Positions 1 through 11,725 of a DNA stretch of 64,000 bases are shown here, piece by piece. Source of the DNA: Pholiota molesta (Eukaryota; Basidiomycota; Agaricomycetes; Agaricales; Strophariaceae); assembly GCA_014925825.1 (NCBI GenBank), contig JACGCK010000038.1, positions 62,001 to 126,000 of the forward strand, in the 5' to 3' direction. The position numbers and the translations under genes are program-made. Every line of letters begins with the position of its first letter. The first letter of the stretch is position 1. The notes under the pieces are model-generated. The model had not been told where the DNA came from. It did not search any database and was given only the letters and a program-made list of their open reading frames with translations.

Positions 1-2390
1 TGGAGTAAACACCCCATTTTATAAGATATCATGTACATCTAACAATAAGGACGGTCACCCTTTCATGTGTAATGCAAATGTGCGCAATTTTGAGTGTATA
101 TGTATTGTGCTGCCGCCATATTCAGCGCCAGCGCCTAAAACAGTGGCACAGTACGCACGGCGCTTGGCCGCGTTTTCGCACGACGGCAAGTTACCAATAG
201 CTTGTCATTTCCGGCCAATCATTTACCAAGTGTAAGTACACGCCATTTTCTTTCTCCGGAATGTAAGATCTATGCAAATCCACAGTTTCGAACTCCTAAT
301 GATATGCCGCTCGCAACGCTTCCATCTTGCCTCAATTATGTTCGCCGTACATAGCCTAAAATTTGATGGTATTTCCGCTCGCAACGCTTCAACCCTCCAT
401 AGCTATTGTAACGGATTCCAATCTCAGTAGCAAAAATTGTAGTTTGCCGGGCAAGTAGCAGTGCGAGATACTCGTTTATTAGGATATATTTTATACTATG
501 TGAATGTTTCTGATGATGTTAGAAAAAGAAGCGGTGTTTTTTAGATTTACGGTGGTGATTTGGGGATGGAGGCAATGATGTGGATTCTATTATGTACTTG
601 GGTTCTTGTTGTGTCCGTGATACCGTGCGCGGTTCTTGAAATTAGACCCGAGTTGCAGCTTAGTTACGTTTGGGATTATGTATAAGGAAAGATTTTCTAT
701 TCTCGGAGATAAATAATATGGAACGAGATGCAGTCTTGCAGATCTGTAGAAGTAATGTCGAATCTGACTCGAGAACTGTAAAAAGAAGAAATATATTGCA
801 ATGGATAAAATGTTATTAGAATAATAAAGAAAGAAATCAAAGGCTTAGGCAGGCCAGGCGTACAGAGGGATGAGGGAGGATTATCCCTGAGCGGTGATTT
901 TGCAGGGGTCGGGACCAGTAACAGCAGTTTGGGACCTGGGTCTAAGGATTATGTATTCGGATTTGCCACCGCGCATTCCAAAATTTAGTGATCGGTGAAA
1001 TGGTGATGGAGACGTGGAAGAATTGTTCTGGCTTGGCGTTCTGGGAGTATAAAGACGCGTAACTTTCGGACGGGATATGTACCATTCTAACCCGTCCTAA
1101 TGCTCATTATATTGCCGTTCCACACTTACAGCCCTCTCTATGACAATGGTGTCATCTTATCCTCGTGAGTACTCGATTGCATATCTTGTCTTCCATGTAA
1201 TGCGCACTGATTGAGTTATCTCTAGCTTTGATCGTTGTCTCTAATTTAAGCGCCCGTGCATAAGCGGAAGGCTAGCTTTTGATTTCAGATGTCCATGTCG
1301 CTTCTACGGCTCCATATCTCTATGTAAGATGTCTCTTATCATGCCTGGAGGATGTTCTTGCAATGCTAACTCCCCTCTATCCTTCAAGTTCGATATTTTG
1401 ACTTTCCGTCATCTTATACCCCTGTTATCACTTTGATTAGACTTCAAATTCGATTTTTGGCTTTCCTGCAAACACTCGGACTTGATCTGAAGTTATACCC
1501 CTTTCTTATGCTTAAATCTGATACTTACTCCGCTCTTAGATCAGTTCCCAAGTCTAATTTGTTTTCTCGAGTTCCCGCGGCCATCAACATCAGATCCAGT
1601 TAACTTTTGTAAGTCATACCCTACGTTTTATGTTTACACCTGGTACTTACTTTGCACCTAGGGCAGTCCCAGAATCTAATTAGATTTTCCGAGTTCCCGT
1701 GGCCATTGACATGAGATTAGGCAAGTGCACGGAATACTACGTTGTTATGGCACTCATTGGGCGGATTCTGTTCGAATTAGACTTTTAGATTTCCCGCGAG
1801 CAATGTATTATGTCGTTGCGGTACTAATTAGGTGGCTTACATTCTGAGGATTTCTGGCAAGCAATGCTATAGTTTCAATGTATGTGTGTTGGCTCTATTT
1901 GATTTTCGGTGCCTTACCATGAAAATTAGATATTTGGATTTCCCGCGAGATCACTTCCAAATGCTATGTACGTGGTTTCAGAACTCCGAGTCACCAATCT
2001 GGTCTGATATTGACTTTTCACAACACAGATGGTCTTGTAAAGCTTGCGGGTGGAGATATTAGGCCAGTAAGTGTTTCTAATTTGATTTGGGGACATTTGC
2101 TTACCGTGTAATTGTCAGGACTTGATTGCTACGGTTCTCGCGGTATCTTACTTTTGTGGTCAGTGATTCATATTGGAATGATCGAAAATTGCCTATTTTG
2201 ATGTTTGCCTTGCAGATAGACACAGCCGTGAATCCATGATTTCTGCATGCACGCCATTTTCGAGTTTGATGAAGATAGGATTCGCACGTATTTTCGCACA
2301 AACCCGATTACAAGTCCATTGCGCAATACACACTTGCTCGCGCAGACTTGGCCGCATAGTCAATAGGGTTTACGCGCGTCCTCGCACACG

Positions 2391-2439
2391 GTAAGTGTTC
2401 CATTTCATTTCATTGCAAACTGTCTAATTAGAGTTACAG
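2391..2439 (+). other. Intron-like cassette in element, first of a duplicated pair
   Basis: A 49-base segment with donor GTAAGT, a CTAAT branch-like site and a TTACAG end is followed by AGCACTTGTGTATGTAGAT. It is repeated 141 bases downstream (2532-2580) with the same length and flank. A third relative of 50 bases sits in the array copy at 31736-31785. It looks like a genuine short fungal intron kept in a plus-strand transcript of the element. Splicing is inferred only. Confidence 0.45.
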
Positions 2440-2531
2440 AGCACTTGTGTATGTAGATGGTGGCGGAGTGCTTTGCATGTGCGCGTCATTTTCGCACGAA
2501 TCCGACCTTGTTCACGGAAACTCAGTGCGAA

Positions 2532-2580
2532 GTAAGTGTTCCAATTCATTTCATTGCAAACTGGCTAATTAGTGTTACAG
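2532..2580 (+). other. Intron-like cassette in element, second of the pair
   Basis: A near copy of 2391-2439 with GTAAGT at the 5' end, GCTAATT near the 3' end and TTACAG at the border. The AGCACTTGTGTACGTAGAT flank follows. The pair shows that a segment of about 141 bases was duplicated inside this element copy. Confidence 0.45.
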
Positions 2581-2773
2581 AGCACTTGTGTACGTAGATA
2601 GTGGGGAGTGCGGATGGCCTTGCCCTTCGGGGGGGCTGCACTCTGGGCGCACGGCGCCTGAACGCGAAGGAAGTTGGCGCACCTACGCTCATTTTGAAAT
2701 CTTACCTCCGTTTAGGCAGCTTTGCCACACAAAATCGCTCGTTTTCCCCAGGATTCGCACCGAAAACACTCAC

Positions 2774-5042
2774 CTTGGCACCAATATCAGCGCAGCGTTG
2801 TTCTTCAGGAAACACAGCGCGCACTCTCCCGCACGTGCAGCAGGAACACCCATTCCGCCACACCGCGCCCCGCCGCCGCGCCCGGCCCCGAGTCCTTGCT
2901 CGTCGGTTTCGGGAGCGCATTCCGCCAGAGCACGAGCAGCTGCGGCAGATGCGGCCGCACGAAATTCGGCCCCAGCGCCATCAACGCCGCAATCAGCGTC
3001 CACGCGACCTCCACTTCCACGCCCGCGATCTTGACGTCGTGCTCCCCAGCGCGTTTCAACAACTGTGTTGCAAGATCGAGTACCTTTGCGCTGACGTCGT
3101 ACGATACGTAAAGCGGGCGGCGAGGGATGATGGAAACGAGGGCAGAGAGGCCGTAAGCATGACCAAGAGCACGAGAGGACACTTCGGGACCACTCGAAGG
3201 GATCAGGATGGAAGACAAATCGCGTTGCAGTTTGTCCATCACTGTAAGAATGGTCTTCGGCAGACGGAGGGGAGTAGAATAACAGAAGCACCGAAGCGCC
3301 CATGACGCAGCCACCCGAACTGTATGACTGGGATGCGAAAGGAGGGTAACGAGAGGTTCTTGGAGTGCATTCTACGATGCGTTAGCATTGATTCACACGA
3401 CGTATTTTTATCTCACCTGTACGGGCGGGGGAGCGTTGCCGAGCTGTTGTAACAACCCAGCTACCTCTCGCAGAACAATAACGAGCACCTTTGGGCTAGG
3501 TGCACTCTGCCCAGGCATCATGGCGGGCCATCTCTTCAAATACGCGTTCGCGAGCTCTTGGATAGCTGAAATCTGCGCCTGCTCGCTCAACATCCTGACG
3601 CCTACCAGATCACGCAGAAGGATGCCCACGAGTGAGCGCACCAGTAGGACTTCGTATCGCGACGAATTGCTGCGCAGAGTGGACACGATATCAGAAAGCA
3701 GATGTGTGACGATGAGCGAGAAGTTGTTTTCGACAAAGGTGGCGCCGAGCTTGGTCAGCGCCGCCGCGTAAAAGTCGAAGATGCCAATCCGCGTCTTGCG
3801 CGTGGCGTTGGGCTTGTTGTAATGCGTCGATAGGTGCACGAACATCTCATGCGGCGTGAGCATCGGTTTTGTGGCCTCCGCTGCCGCTGTCGGCGGCGAA
3901 ATGTCGTCGTCTTGCGCGTCTACGTTCCCGTCTTTCTTCCCCTTTTGCGTGGGCTCTGGTACCGGGATAGCACGTTCGATCTGGGTAGCTGCGAGGATAT
4001 GTCCGACGAGCTGTGCATGAGCATGTCGTGTGGCTTGGTCTGTACTGTCCAGACTTTTCACGCTTTGGGTGATGATGGAGTCGAGGTCGCTTGGTGTCAA
4101 CGGCGTGGCGTCGTTGGTAGAATACATCGCAATGAGGACCTGGAGATATCAGTATTCAGATATGTATTATAAGATATGAGCTCACTTGTGTTGCCGCACG
4201 CTGCACAGGGAACGCTTTGTCTGTCAGCGCTGATTTCATCTGCTTTAGGATATCCTTGCCCGACGCGTCGGGAACTGCCCGTTTTGCTGTTGTGAGGGAC
4301 TTGTAGAGTGCGATAAGGGCATGGTACCGGAGGAGAGAAGACTGCTATGATGTATTAGATGGGTAACAGGATGGGGCGGGTGGACGCACCGAGGAAGACT
4401 TGTGTGTCTTGATCGTAACAGCACAGATCTCAGCCATGAACGACATAACCTGCGCGTCATCAGCTAGTTTACGGGCGTCACATCAGAAGCTAACACACCT
4501 GAGACCCAAACACGCCCATGAGATCTCCAATGCACGAGAAAGCAGCACTATTTGAGGAATCCATATCAGCTTTGTTGTCCAAGGCAGCATTACGACGCAC
4601 ATCTTGACCACATCCCGATCATTCGCCTTGAAATCGCCTACGATTCGAAGAAATGCTTGCAAGGTATCGAAGAGGGTTCTGGTTTCGCTGCGGGTATATA
4701 AGGTGATGAGGCATCTGCCGACGAGGTTGCGAATGGCACGCCCGGGTGCTGGATAGGGTTCGGCGGCAGACACGATCTTGATGAATGTCTTTTCGAGTTC
4801 GGGTTGTTGTGGCTTGAGATCCCCCTGAGAGTCATAAGAAATAAGCAAGTTAAGCAATAACTTTAAGCTTACTATGGGAACGATCTCTAATTTCTTATTT
4901 GTTGAAGACAGCCATTGAAAAAGATAAAGCTCTCCGTTTTCTGCTGCAAGTTCAGACTGGTGAAGGTCAGATTTTATCAGGATGTACAGTCAATTCTTCA
5001 TACCTCATTGAAATCTTCAATAACTGGAAGATCGTTTGACAT
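2774..5042 (-). pseudogene. LAA1: HEATR5/Laa1 HEAT-repeat protein, 5' fragment fused to repeat element
   Basis: HEATR5/Laa1 is a roughly 2000-residue HEAT-repeat partner of the AP-1 clathrin adaptor, acting in trans-Golgi/endosome traffic. Exons on the minus strand read 5004-5042 (MSNDLPVIEDFNE), 4873-4956 (contains ENGELYLFQWL), 4601-4824 (contains GRAIRNLVGRC, LYTRSETRTLFDTL), 4499-4547, 4390-4449 (VMSFMAEICAV), 4186-4344, 3417-4139 and a last block from 3371. All junctions keep phase with short GT..AG introns. About 634 residues are readable. Near 2814-2826 the frame shifts (HVRESA then LCFLKNNA need different frames), which suggests a small deletion or an unrecognised splice. The gene stops at a GTGAGTG that is also the first base of the repeat element. 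The remaining two thirds are absent, unless they lie left of the window beyond the element. It is called a pseudogene because of the truncation and the frameshift. The family assignment is from remembered family sequence, not a search. Confidence 0.72.
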
Positions 5043-6284
5043 TAAAAATACAGACAGAGAACACACTGAACAGAATCAAGCGCACCCTACGTTGTGCAGA
5101 GTTCAAGGGCATCGCCCCCAACTTCAATCACAACCAAACAAAAGAACTCGGCCCGTAGAACCATATCATGCATCAATTCCCTGTTCTCGGGAGGGGCAAA
5201 ACTCATTGAAAGCTTAGCTTAAGTACCCATCATGATCAGCAAAAAAGCAGTTTTAATCTGTAATGTCGCCTAGATATAATCCATACACAATGGATTTCAG
5301 CCCGAGTATAAGTATGCGAAACCATGATAGAAACTTACTAGTATAATCAACTTATACTGTAGCGATTATCAAGTTATTATACCCATTCTGATTGCATTCT
5401 GATGCCTCAGAAATATTGTGTACTCATAAAGGATATTAAAATTATTTCCAGATACCTCGCGTAGGATTCTAGCTCAACAAACCCTTGTAATGACCGTTTG
5501 CATTCTAATGAATTTTATTATGGAACTGCCTTACAAACATCAGAAGTGTTCCGAGCATTTTATGGTTATTTATGACATTGTGATAAAGCCTCTATTACCC
5601 TACGTTTGTGACCAGTGTATGGGATCTTAGCAGAACGTATAGAATTCCTGCACCTAGTGTAGAGGGTGCTTGTCTGGCGATCGCGGTAGAGAATAGTCAG
5701 AGCTATCTTCAATCGTGTACGGAGCACGCGTACCAACTGCCGAGCGCTTTACTCACAACAGACCCCAATGTGTGCTAATATATACATATTTTCTGGGCTA
5801 TAAGTACTCAAAAGCATGGGGATGGAAGTCGCACAGTCATTCTGGCGTCTATTTTGACATCGGAGGATGAAGGTTACGCGTAATCTAAACTTGAAATAGA
5901 AAGACACATTCCACACATTCTAAAATATCAGAGTTTCTCTAATATTGTCATAACATTGACAGGTCGAATGCAAGTACATGTGAACGTATAAGTACATGAT
6001 AGATGTTATATCCACAAGTCAAGTCAAGATTAGCAAAAGGCGTTCGAGGTTGAATCAACCTATATCAATTACAATTAGAAGGATTCCAGTAAGATCAACT
6101 CATTCGTTGCCAGAACTTGGCACGTCCGTTTAGGTATCTGCGAAAGCGATGTTTAGCTTAATTTGCTTGCAGTACTTAGTCTCACCGCCATATCTATTCT
6201 AACGAGCTTCTCAAAAGCGCGGGGACGCGGCATCAGTGATATATATCTCTCAGGCCGTGCCATCGGTCTACACCCTGAGGAATC
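5043..6284. other. AT-rich intergenic stretch without supported genes
   Basis: This is the upstream region of the LAA1 fragment and the distal upstream region of the gene at 6702. Frames are short and show no family pattern or splice-consistent exon chain. Confidence 0.5.
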
Positions 6285-6615
6285 CTATGACTGATGGCAG
6301 TAAGCCATCCTACTGAGCATCGCTTTGAACGACATGAGTAATTGTTCGGAGAACGTTCTGCGCGATAAAATATAGAGTGACATAAAGATATCTGTACATG
6401 GGCGCTTGTTGATATAAAATATCACATATCACTGCCACTCCACTGAGAAAGATAGCGGATGCGGTGGCATTTGAGCCTTCTTAATGTTACTCGAAAGACC
6501 AAATGACTGATATGAGATAGATGGAGCAGTGCTGGGATGACATGAATAATTCTTCGGAGAAAAGTACTCGCGATCAAAACATAGACTTAGCTTCCCAATA
6601 AATCCTTTCTCATGG
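6285..6615 (+). repeat. Tandemly duplicated promoter-proximal block
   Basis: Two imperfect copies lie about 208 bases apart. One is around 6288-6395 (ATGACTGATGGCAG.., then GACATGAGTAATTGTTCGGAG at 6331 and GCGATAAAATATAGA). The other is around 6501-6600 (AATGACTGATATGAG.., then GACATGAATAATTCTTCGGAG at 6539 and GCGATCAAAACATAGA). The second copy ends just before the TATA box of the gene at 6702, so regulatory elements may have been doubled. Confidence 0.6.
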
Positions 6616-6617
6616 AC

Positions 6618-6625
6618 TATAAAAG
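6618..6625 (+). promoter_or_regulatory. TATA box of lectin-like gene
   Basis: TATAAAAG lies 84 bases before the ATG at 6702, a spacing like that of the other genes in this island. Confidence 0.6.
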
Positions 6626-6701
6626 CAGGATTGAGAACCAACCTCTCTACATTACACACCAAGTATTTCACCGCTTTCTACTCCAATATCCAGCATCGAC
6701 C

Positions 6702-8315
6702 ATGGCGCCCTCCGATACAGAAGCTAACGGCGCTGTCCCAAGCCTCGATCTCTCCGGTAGTAGCTTATCTCCACAGTACGCTCTTCTCAGTTCGTCCGCC
6801 CCAACAAAAGCTAATGCGCATTACTCTCAGGCAGCTCGCATACGTCTTCGGCCACGTCCCCTGGGTCGAGTTCAACGTCACAGCTAAAGCAAATCTCAAC
6901 GCATTCACGGGCAACCCTGCCGTACGCCATGTCGTGCAGCAAGTCGCCCAAGCTACTGTCAAGGACATCACAGACAAGCTCGTCAAGGACCTGACCAACA
7001 AATTCGAGCAGGCACTCCAGCAGGCGATCGCGGATTCCACCAACGCGGTCGCAGCGCATATCACGGACAATATGAACCAGCTGTTCAAAGGCCTCCAGTC
7101 CGACACCAAGGCTAGACCGTTCACTGCCTTCCAGCGCCTCCAAGACGGAGATGGTCTTGACAACGATATCCTCAATAAAGACAATATCAACGCGCCTGGA
7201 ATGTTCAATCAAGGCAATCAGAGTATTGATGGTGCGCCTGAAGGTATGCCTGACAGTCCTGGTGCTTCGAACTCCTCTGACAATACATCTGGTATTTTTT
7301 GGGGCCTACCCCAGCCGGTGGCGCACCTGGAGACCCTGCTGGCCCTGCTGGCCGCGCTGCGGGAACACCGTCTTTTGGCACTAACAGCGGCAATGTCATT
7401 AATGGAGGTGTGAGCGGCACCAATTCCAACTCATTCAATCCCAATTCCAATAACGATAACAACAATGCTGATCCTGCCACTCCTAATGTCCCTGCTGGCA
7501 CACCTGGAGGTCCTACCACCCCCGGTGGCACCGTGTTGAACTTCAGCCCCAGTAATAGCGGCAACATCATTGGTGGCAGCGTGAGCGGCACCAACGCGAA
7601 CTCGTTCAACCCGAATTCCAACAACAACGATAACAATGGCATCAGCCCCAAAACCGATCCCAACCCTCCTCCGGAAATTCCAAAGGCCGCCCTCACCACT
7701 CCCGACATTGCCACCGGTACATGGATCTGGACGCCCGAGCAGCCATACGCGAGCCCGCCCCAGGCGCCCCGCGGCTTCCGCAAGACCATGAACATCCCCC
7801 CCGGCAAATTCGTCGACTCGCTGATCATCGACATCACCTGCGACAACTTCGAGACCGTCTACATCAATGGCAACTGTCTCGGGTACGGCCTCGACTTCCG
7901 ATTCCCGAAACGGTGGAGCGTCTCCTTCCCGCCGACCAACAAGGTCGCGATCGCTGTCTACGCCGCGAATGACCCTAATTCGGGCAACGTCGCCGGACTC
8001 CTCGCCGCGGCCGTGGCGTGGAACAGCGCCAAATTCCAAGGCGAGACGTTCAAGACCCAGACGGACGCCAGCTGGAAGTGTACTACTGCTGTGCCCCCGA
8101 AAGGATTCGAGATGACGAACTTCAACGATAGGGCCTGGGTTGCAGTGAGGACTATAGTTCCGGTACCGGAGCCTTGGACTGCTATCATCAAACCAACCAA
8201 GACCGAAGCCATAACCGGAGGCTTCAAGACCGCTCAAGTTAATGGCATTCCGGATGCTCCCAGGGCGCCATTGGCTACCCCAGGACCCGACGTAGATGGG
8301 AGTACCGACCTCTAA
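6702..8315 (+). CDS. Lectin-like protein with repetitive Asn/Gly linker and C-terminal galactose-binding-like domain (one frameshift)
   Basis: The model is exon 6702-6775, intron 6776-6830, exon 6831-8315, about 519 residues. The first part (through QLAYVFGHVPWVEFNV and a lysine/glutamine-rich amphipathic stretch) reads in one frame to about 7303. After the run TATTTTTTGGGG the frame moves by one base to a Pro/Gly-rich collagen-like piece. Then come two copies of a module with core SGN.I.GG.VSGTN..SFNPNSN (about 7385-7470 and 7555-7640). The last 180 residues start at GTWIWTPEQPYASPP and run through FRKTMNIPPGKF, DNFETVYINGN and VAIAVYA. That pattern is typical of galactose-binding-like beta-sandwich domains of fungal lectins and carbohydrate-active proteins. 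No signal peptide is seen, so an intracellular defence-type lectin is possible. The frameshift sits beside a T homopolymer and may be a sequence error rather than a real break. Ligand and function are unknown. Confidence 0.6.
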
Positions 8316-8409
8316 GAACGAGGAAAGAGTAGCGCATGCAAATCATGTAAAACCTATACTTGGCCTAAGCAAACAAGGACGATATCTGAGATGTAGTACA
8401 TATTTGATC

Positions 8410-8415
8410 AATAAA
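8410..8415 (+). terminator. Polyadenylation-signal-like AATAAA
   Basis: AATAAA lies 95 bases after the stop codon of the lectin-like gene. An A-rich run follows at 8440-8453. Assignment is by position only. Confidence 0.4.
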
Positions 8416-9030
8416 TAGTCATATATGCATTTTTGCGAAGAAAAAAAAAAAAAGATCAATCAGCAATCAATAATCGGTAAGATCCCAGCCCAAATTGATT
8501 AAGCACTGCGCCTTCACACATAAAAAAAGAAACACGCTGAGCGGCGAGCCCTACAGTAGGCAGAAGTGGGGGATTCCCATTCTCAGCTAAGTTTCCCACT
8601 GAAGCCTCATTCCCAACGTTCCTCTGCTTGATCGTCTTTACAGTTGCAGAGATAAGCGAGGAGAAAAGTCGTGTTGGACGCTGCAATCCAGAGGATGTTT
8701 CCGATGTACGAGCTACCAAACACACTGTCACCGGAAGCTACCCGACAAGCGAGCGCAAGGTATACCATCCGCCGCGACGCGCCCCCGTCCGCACCCCTGG
8801 CCCCGTCTAATACGCGCACATCACACGGGCGTCGGCCAAGCGTCGGCGCATCATTACAATTTAGACCCCGCGAATTTCCATGTCAGTGTCGCCCCCACCC
8901 ACAACGACAGGGAATTAATTGATTATCGATTATGGGCCATGGCACTCAAGTGGCCTCAAGTGGTGCTGTTCATTCTCGGACATGTGCATTATTTCAACGG
9001 GCGTTCAAGGACACAAATTTGGGTACAGAG

Positions 9031-10645
9031 CTATATATTGGGTTTCCATGATATTCGCGACATTGTAAGCAAGATCAAAGCAAGATCGAGTTGGATTCGA
9101 GATGAGCGCTCAGATTGGCAGGAATACAACAAGATCCTGACGAAATTCTGATTGGTCCTATCAAGCATTGAAGTAGAAAAATTACGCACGTCGACATAGC
9201 CTTCAAGCTTCTCAGAGACAGAGTCGCGGACTCCATCGTAGACATCCATGTTCACTGGAATTTTTTTGTTGGATTGCGCCGTATATTTAAGTCCGCGCGT
9301 TAAAAGACTTACAAACAGTAATTGTGGGTTCTAAAGACGAGGTCAAGACGAGGTACCCATCAACGAATGTTCACAGTTAGAGACAGAAAAAAAATTCCTA
9401 CTAAGCATGTATTTCATCTTGTATGTATCGCTTTTGATTATTGGCTGCAATATGTTGCTCTTGACCTCCTCAATCGTCTCTGCAGTGTCGGTAACTTTGA
9501 GAAACTTGCTACTCGACAGTGTATAAGACGTTGAACATACCAAATGCATAGGGAAAAATTCCTTGACGTGTTTGTGAGAGGTGATCTGGATGTAAATTAA
9601 AGAATTCACGAGAACGCACGAATCAAAAGCTTTAGAATAATCGTCAGAGTCGAATAGTAAAGATAAAATGCTAAACAATAACGCGCTCACTTCTTTGTCT
9701 TCGGTTTTCTCGCATAAAACTAGCTGGAAGGTTCCAGCTGTCTTAGCCTTTCCATTCCTAGAGTGACAATTAGCGACTAGTATTCTTCTAGAAGCATATC
9801 ATGATCAGAAATGACTCGCTCTTCGAGGATATTCAAACCAGTAGGCGATTCTGCACCCCTGAGATACAGAAGAGCTTGCAAGATTCGGAGGTCGTCAGCG
9901 TGCTGAGTACAAATACACAGTAAGTGAGAATATGACCATTTTCATCTCAATTGACAACACTGACATCAGATTCTGCAATGAATTTCGCTGCCACCTAAGC
10001 CCAATAAAGGATTAGATTATGTAGGTACAGCATGTCGGCCAAAACGCACCACATCAATTGATATCTGGAGGTCTTCCTTGGCTGCCGACTGGAAAGTTGA
10101 GCCTGATTGAAGCTGGAGAATGAAAGAGTCTGAATAACAATGGTATGCCTTTGATGAGGAGACAAGAACACACAATCCAACCAGTGACGGCTGCAGTTTC
10201 CCTGAGCGTGCAGAATTAACTACAACGTAAGGGCCTGTAAAAACGAAAACTCACAGGAAAGAGCTCAGCCTGAACAGCAATTATATTAGAAAATATGACC
10301 TCGGTGAGCGAGGTCAACTGTTTAACATACCAGTCTTCGACGTGAGCGTACGATTTTGCGTGCTTGCTTGCGGATAACTGAGCAAGTAGAGTAGAATTGA
10401 TCACGTCTTTCTATAAAACGGAATAAAATGGTTAATCAAGGCTATCCACATAGGCGTAGGTGACACGATGATACGTACCTTGTCCTGGTCCGTGAACGTG
10501 GTCTAAAGTAATAATAAGAATTAAAAGCGGCCAGAAATTGGAAAACAGATGGACGAACATTCTTTCCAGGGACAAAGCAGATGATTTGCGTATTCACTAC
10601 AACAAATCGTTCAAGTTTGGGGCTTTCTACAATTTGTTGCTCCAT
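9031..10645 (-). CDS. Divergent member A of an intron-rich small-protein family, function unknown
   Basis: This is the third and most diverged relative of the genes at 11726-13146 and 16893-18410. The start is ATG at 10645 (MEQQIVESPKLERF), with a TATA box at 10702-10709. Exon 10559-10645 is followed by a 24-base exon 10479-10502 (TTFTDQDK, matching TGISTQNK of member B at the same place) and an exon from 10410 with KDVINSTLLAQLSA (B: QDVMNSTLLAQLVA). Later pieces match in order: GWI / LQISIDV (B: GWL / VAVSVDR), ILQALLYL (B: VLQALANS), GTFQLVLCEKTEDKE (B: NFQLGTCTEDKDK), VNMDVYDGVRDSVSEKLEG (B: LNQQIYATVRQAVLDKLGD). The last exon ends at a stop at 9031 and is longer than in B and C. Middle exons are not fully resolved. 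Family membership is supported; exact structure and function are not. Confidence 0.5.
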
Positions 10646-10701
10646 AATGGTGATCGAGGGTGTAATTCAGTTTCTTACCACAGCAAGCAAACTCCGTAGA
10701 T

Positions 10702-10709
10702 CTTTTATA
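10702..10709 (-). promoter_or_regulatory. TATA box of family member A
   Basis: On the minus strand TATAAAAG lies 57-64 bases before the ATG at 10645. Confidence 0.5.
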
Positions 10710-11634
10710 TCTTTGAACACACCTTTTCGAAGGCGCGTGAAAGGATGAATGCTACTCTCGGCCCTTCGCACCCCATCATGACCGCTCATCGGGGGTGGAG
10801 AACCTTCGTAGTCCGAGTAGGGAAGCCTATCTAGCTACCTGCTAATTATGCTGGCACGTAAGAATGCAACTTACGCACCCACGTTCTAAATACCATGCAG
10901 GAGGAATACAATAGGGACCAATGATATGGAAACCTGCCTATCTACATATGGATCAAGACAGGGAATGCCCAAGATGCAATTATTGGATTGATTTCAGAGT
11001 GAGAGAGAGGAACAACACCTTCTAGGAGCTCATAATGCGCGGTTAGAGGCTATATCTACGCTAGGTGTACGAGATCATCTACCCACCTGGCACCTGATAC
11101 ATGGTGACTTCGGGTGTACGAAATTATTTATCCACCTGATACACGGTGACTTCAGCGGCGCTATCGATGTTGGTTCTCTTACAAGTAACCCTGGACAAAT
11201 TTACACCCACTTTGCTTCTGGTAGACGTCGGAATTTTCTATCGACGACCTTTGATTTTCATATACCTGTCATGCAAAAGTCCTGTATAGATATATATCTA
11301 TTTAGGGATCACAACTACACTTGTACGTCTTGCGAACCAAAACAATGTCCGGCGAAGGCGACTGCACGTTCATTTCAACTGTCCAAATGCCTTTACACAT
11401 TGGCAGCATGGAGTTCGTGCACCAATTTTTGGGAGCTCTTACGACCATCAGGATACCAACACCACTTTTCCTTTTCTCGAACATGTCATTGGAAGCGATG
11501 CGTGCATCTCCAACTTACGAAGATATCAAACATTCACAATGTCGATCGAACGGTGATAACCGAGCGCGGAGGTGATCTTATTCCAACAGAGGGAATAAAC
11601 CGAGTAAGATCTTTCTGAGAGAGCATCTTATCGA

Positions 11635-11642
11635 TATAAATA
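11635..11642 (+). promoter_or_regulatory. TATA box of family member B
   Basis: TATAAATAC begins 91 bases before the ATG at 11726. The same TATAAATAC occurs before paralogue C on the other strand (18487-18494). Confidence 0.6.
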
Positions 11643-11725
11643 CGAGGCCAAAGAGCCTCCAAGACTCAGCACACCACGCTAAACACCTGTCCAAGCAAAG
11701 AAATTTTCAGCATCTCTATTCCACA

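Larger units (their letters stand above)
1..2773. repeat. Diverged copy 1 of AT-rich repeat element (cut by window start)
   Basis: From about base 60 this block aligns, with many substitutions and indels, to the element found in each unit of the downstream array (28961-31979). Shared landmarks in the same order are the GTGTAAT..AAATGTGCGCAA segment, a GTTCGCCGTACATAGCCTA segment, the 19-mer CCGCTCGCAACGCTTCAAC or a close variant (307 and 375), the GTATAAGG.AAGATTTTCTATTCT block near 678, the degenerate TCTAATTAGA..TTTCC repeats (1430-1950), and the right end with GCCTTGCCCTTCGGGGGGG near 2617-2636. It lacks a few hundred bases present at about 29.10-29.40 kb. No open frame is kept between the copies, so it looks non-coding or long decayed. 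The right end at 2773 is sharp, because homology stops where the LAA1 fragment starts. The left end is outside the window. Confidence 0.8.

Noticed and set aside
11321..11575. An 84-codon frame starting MSGEGDCTF upstream of member B
   Set aside because: No homologous pattern, no TATA or splice context of its own, and another frame of equal length overlaps.
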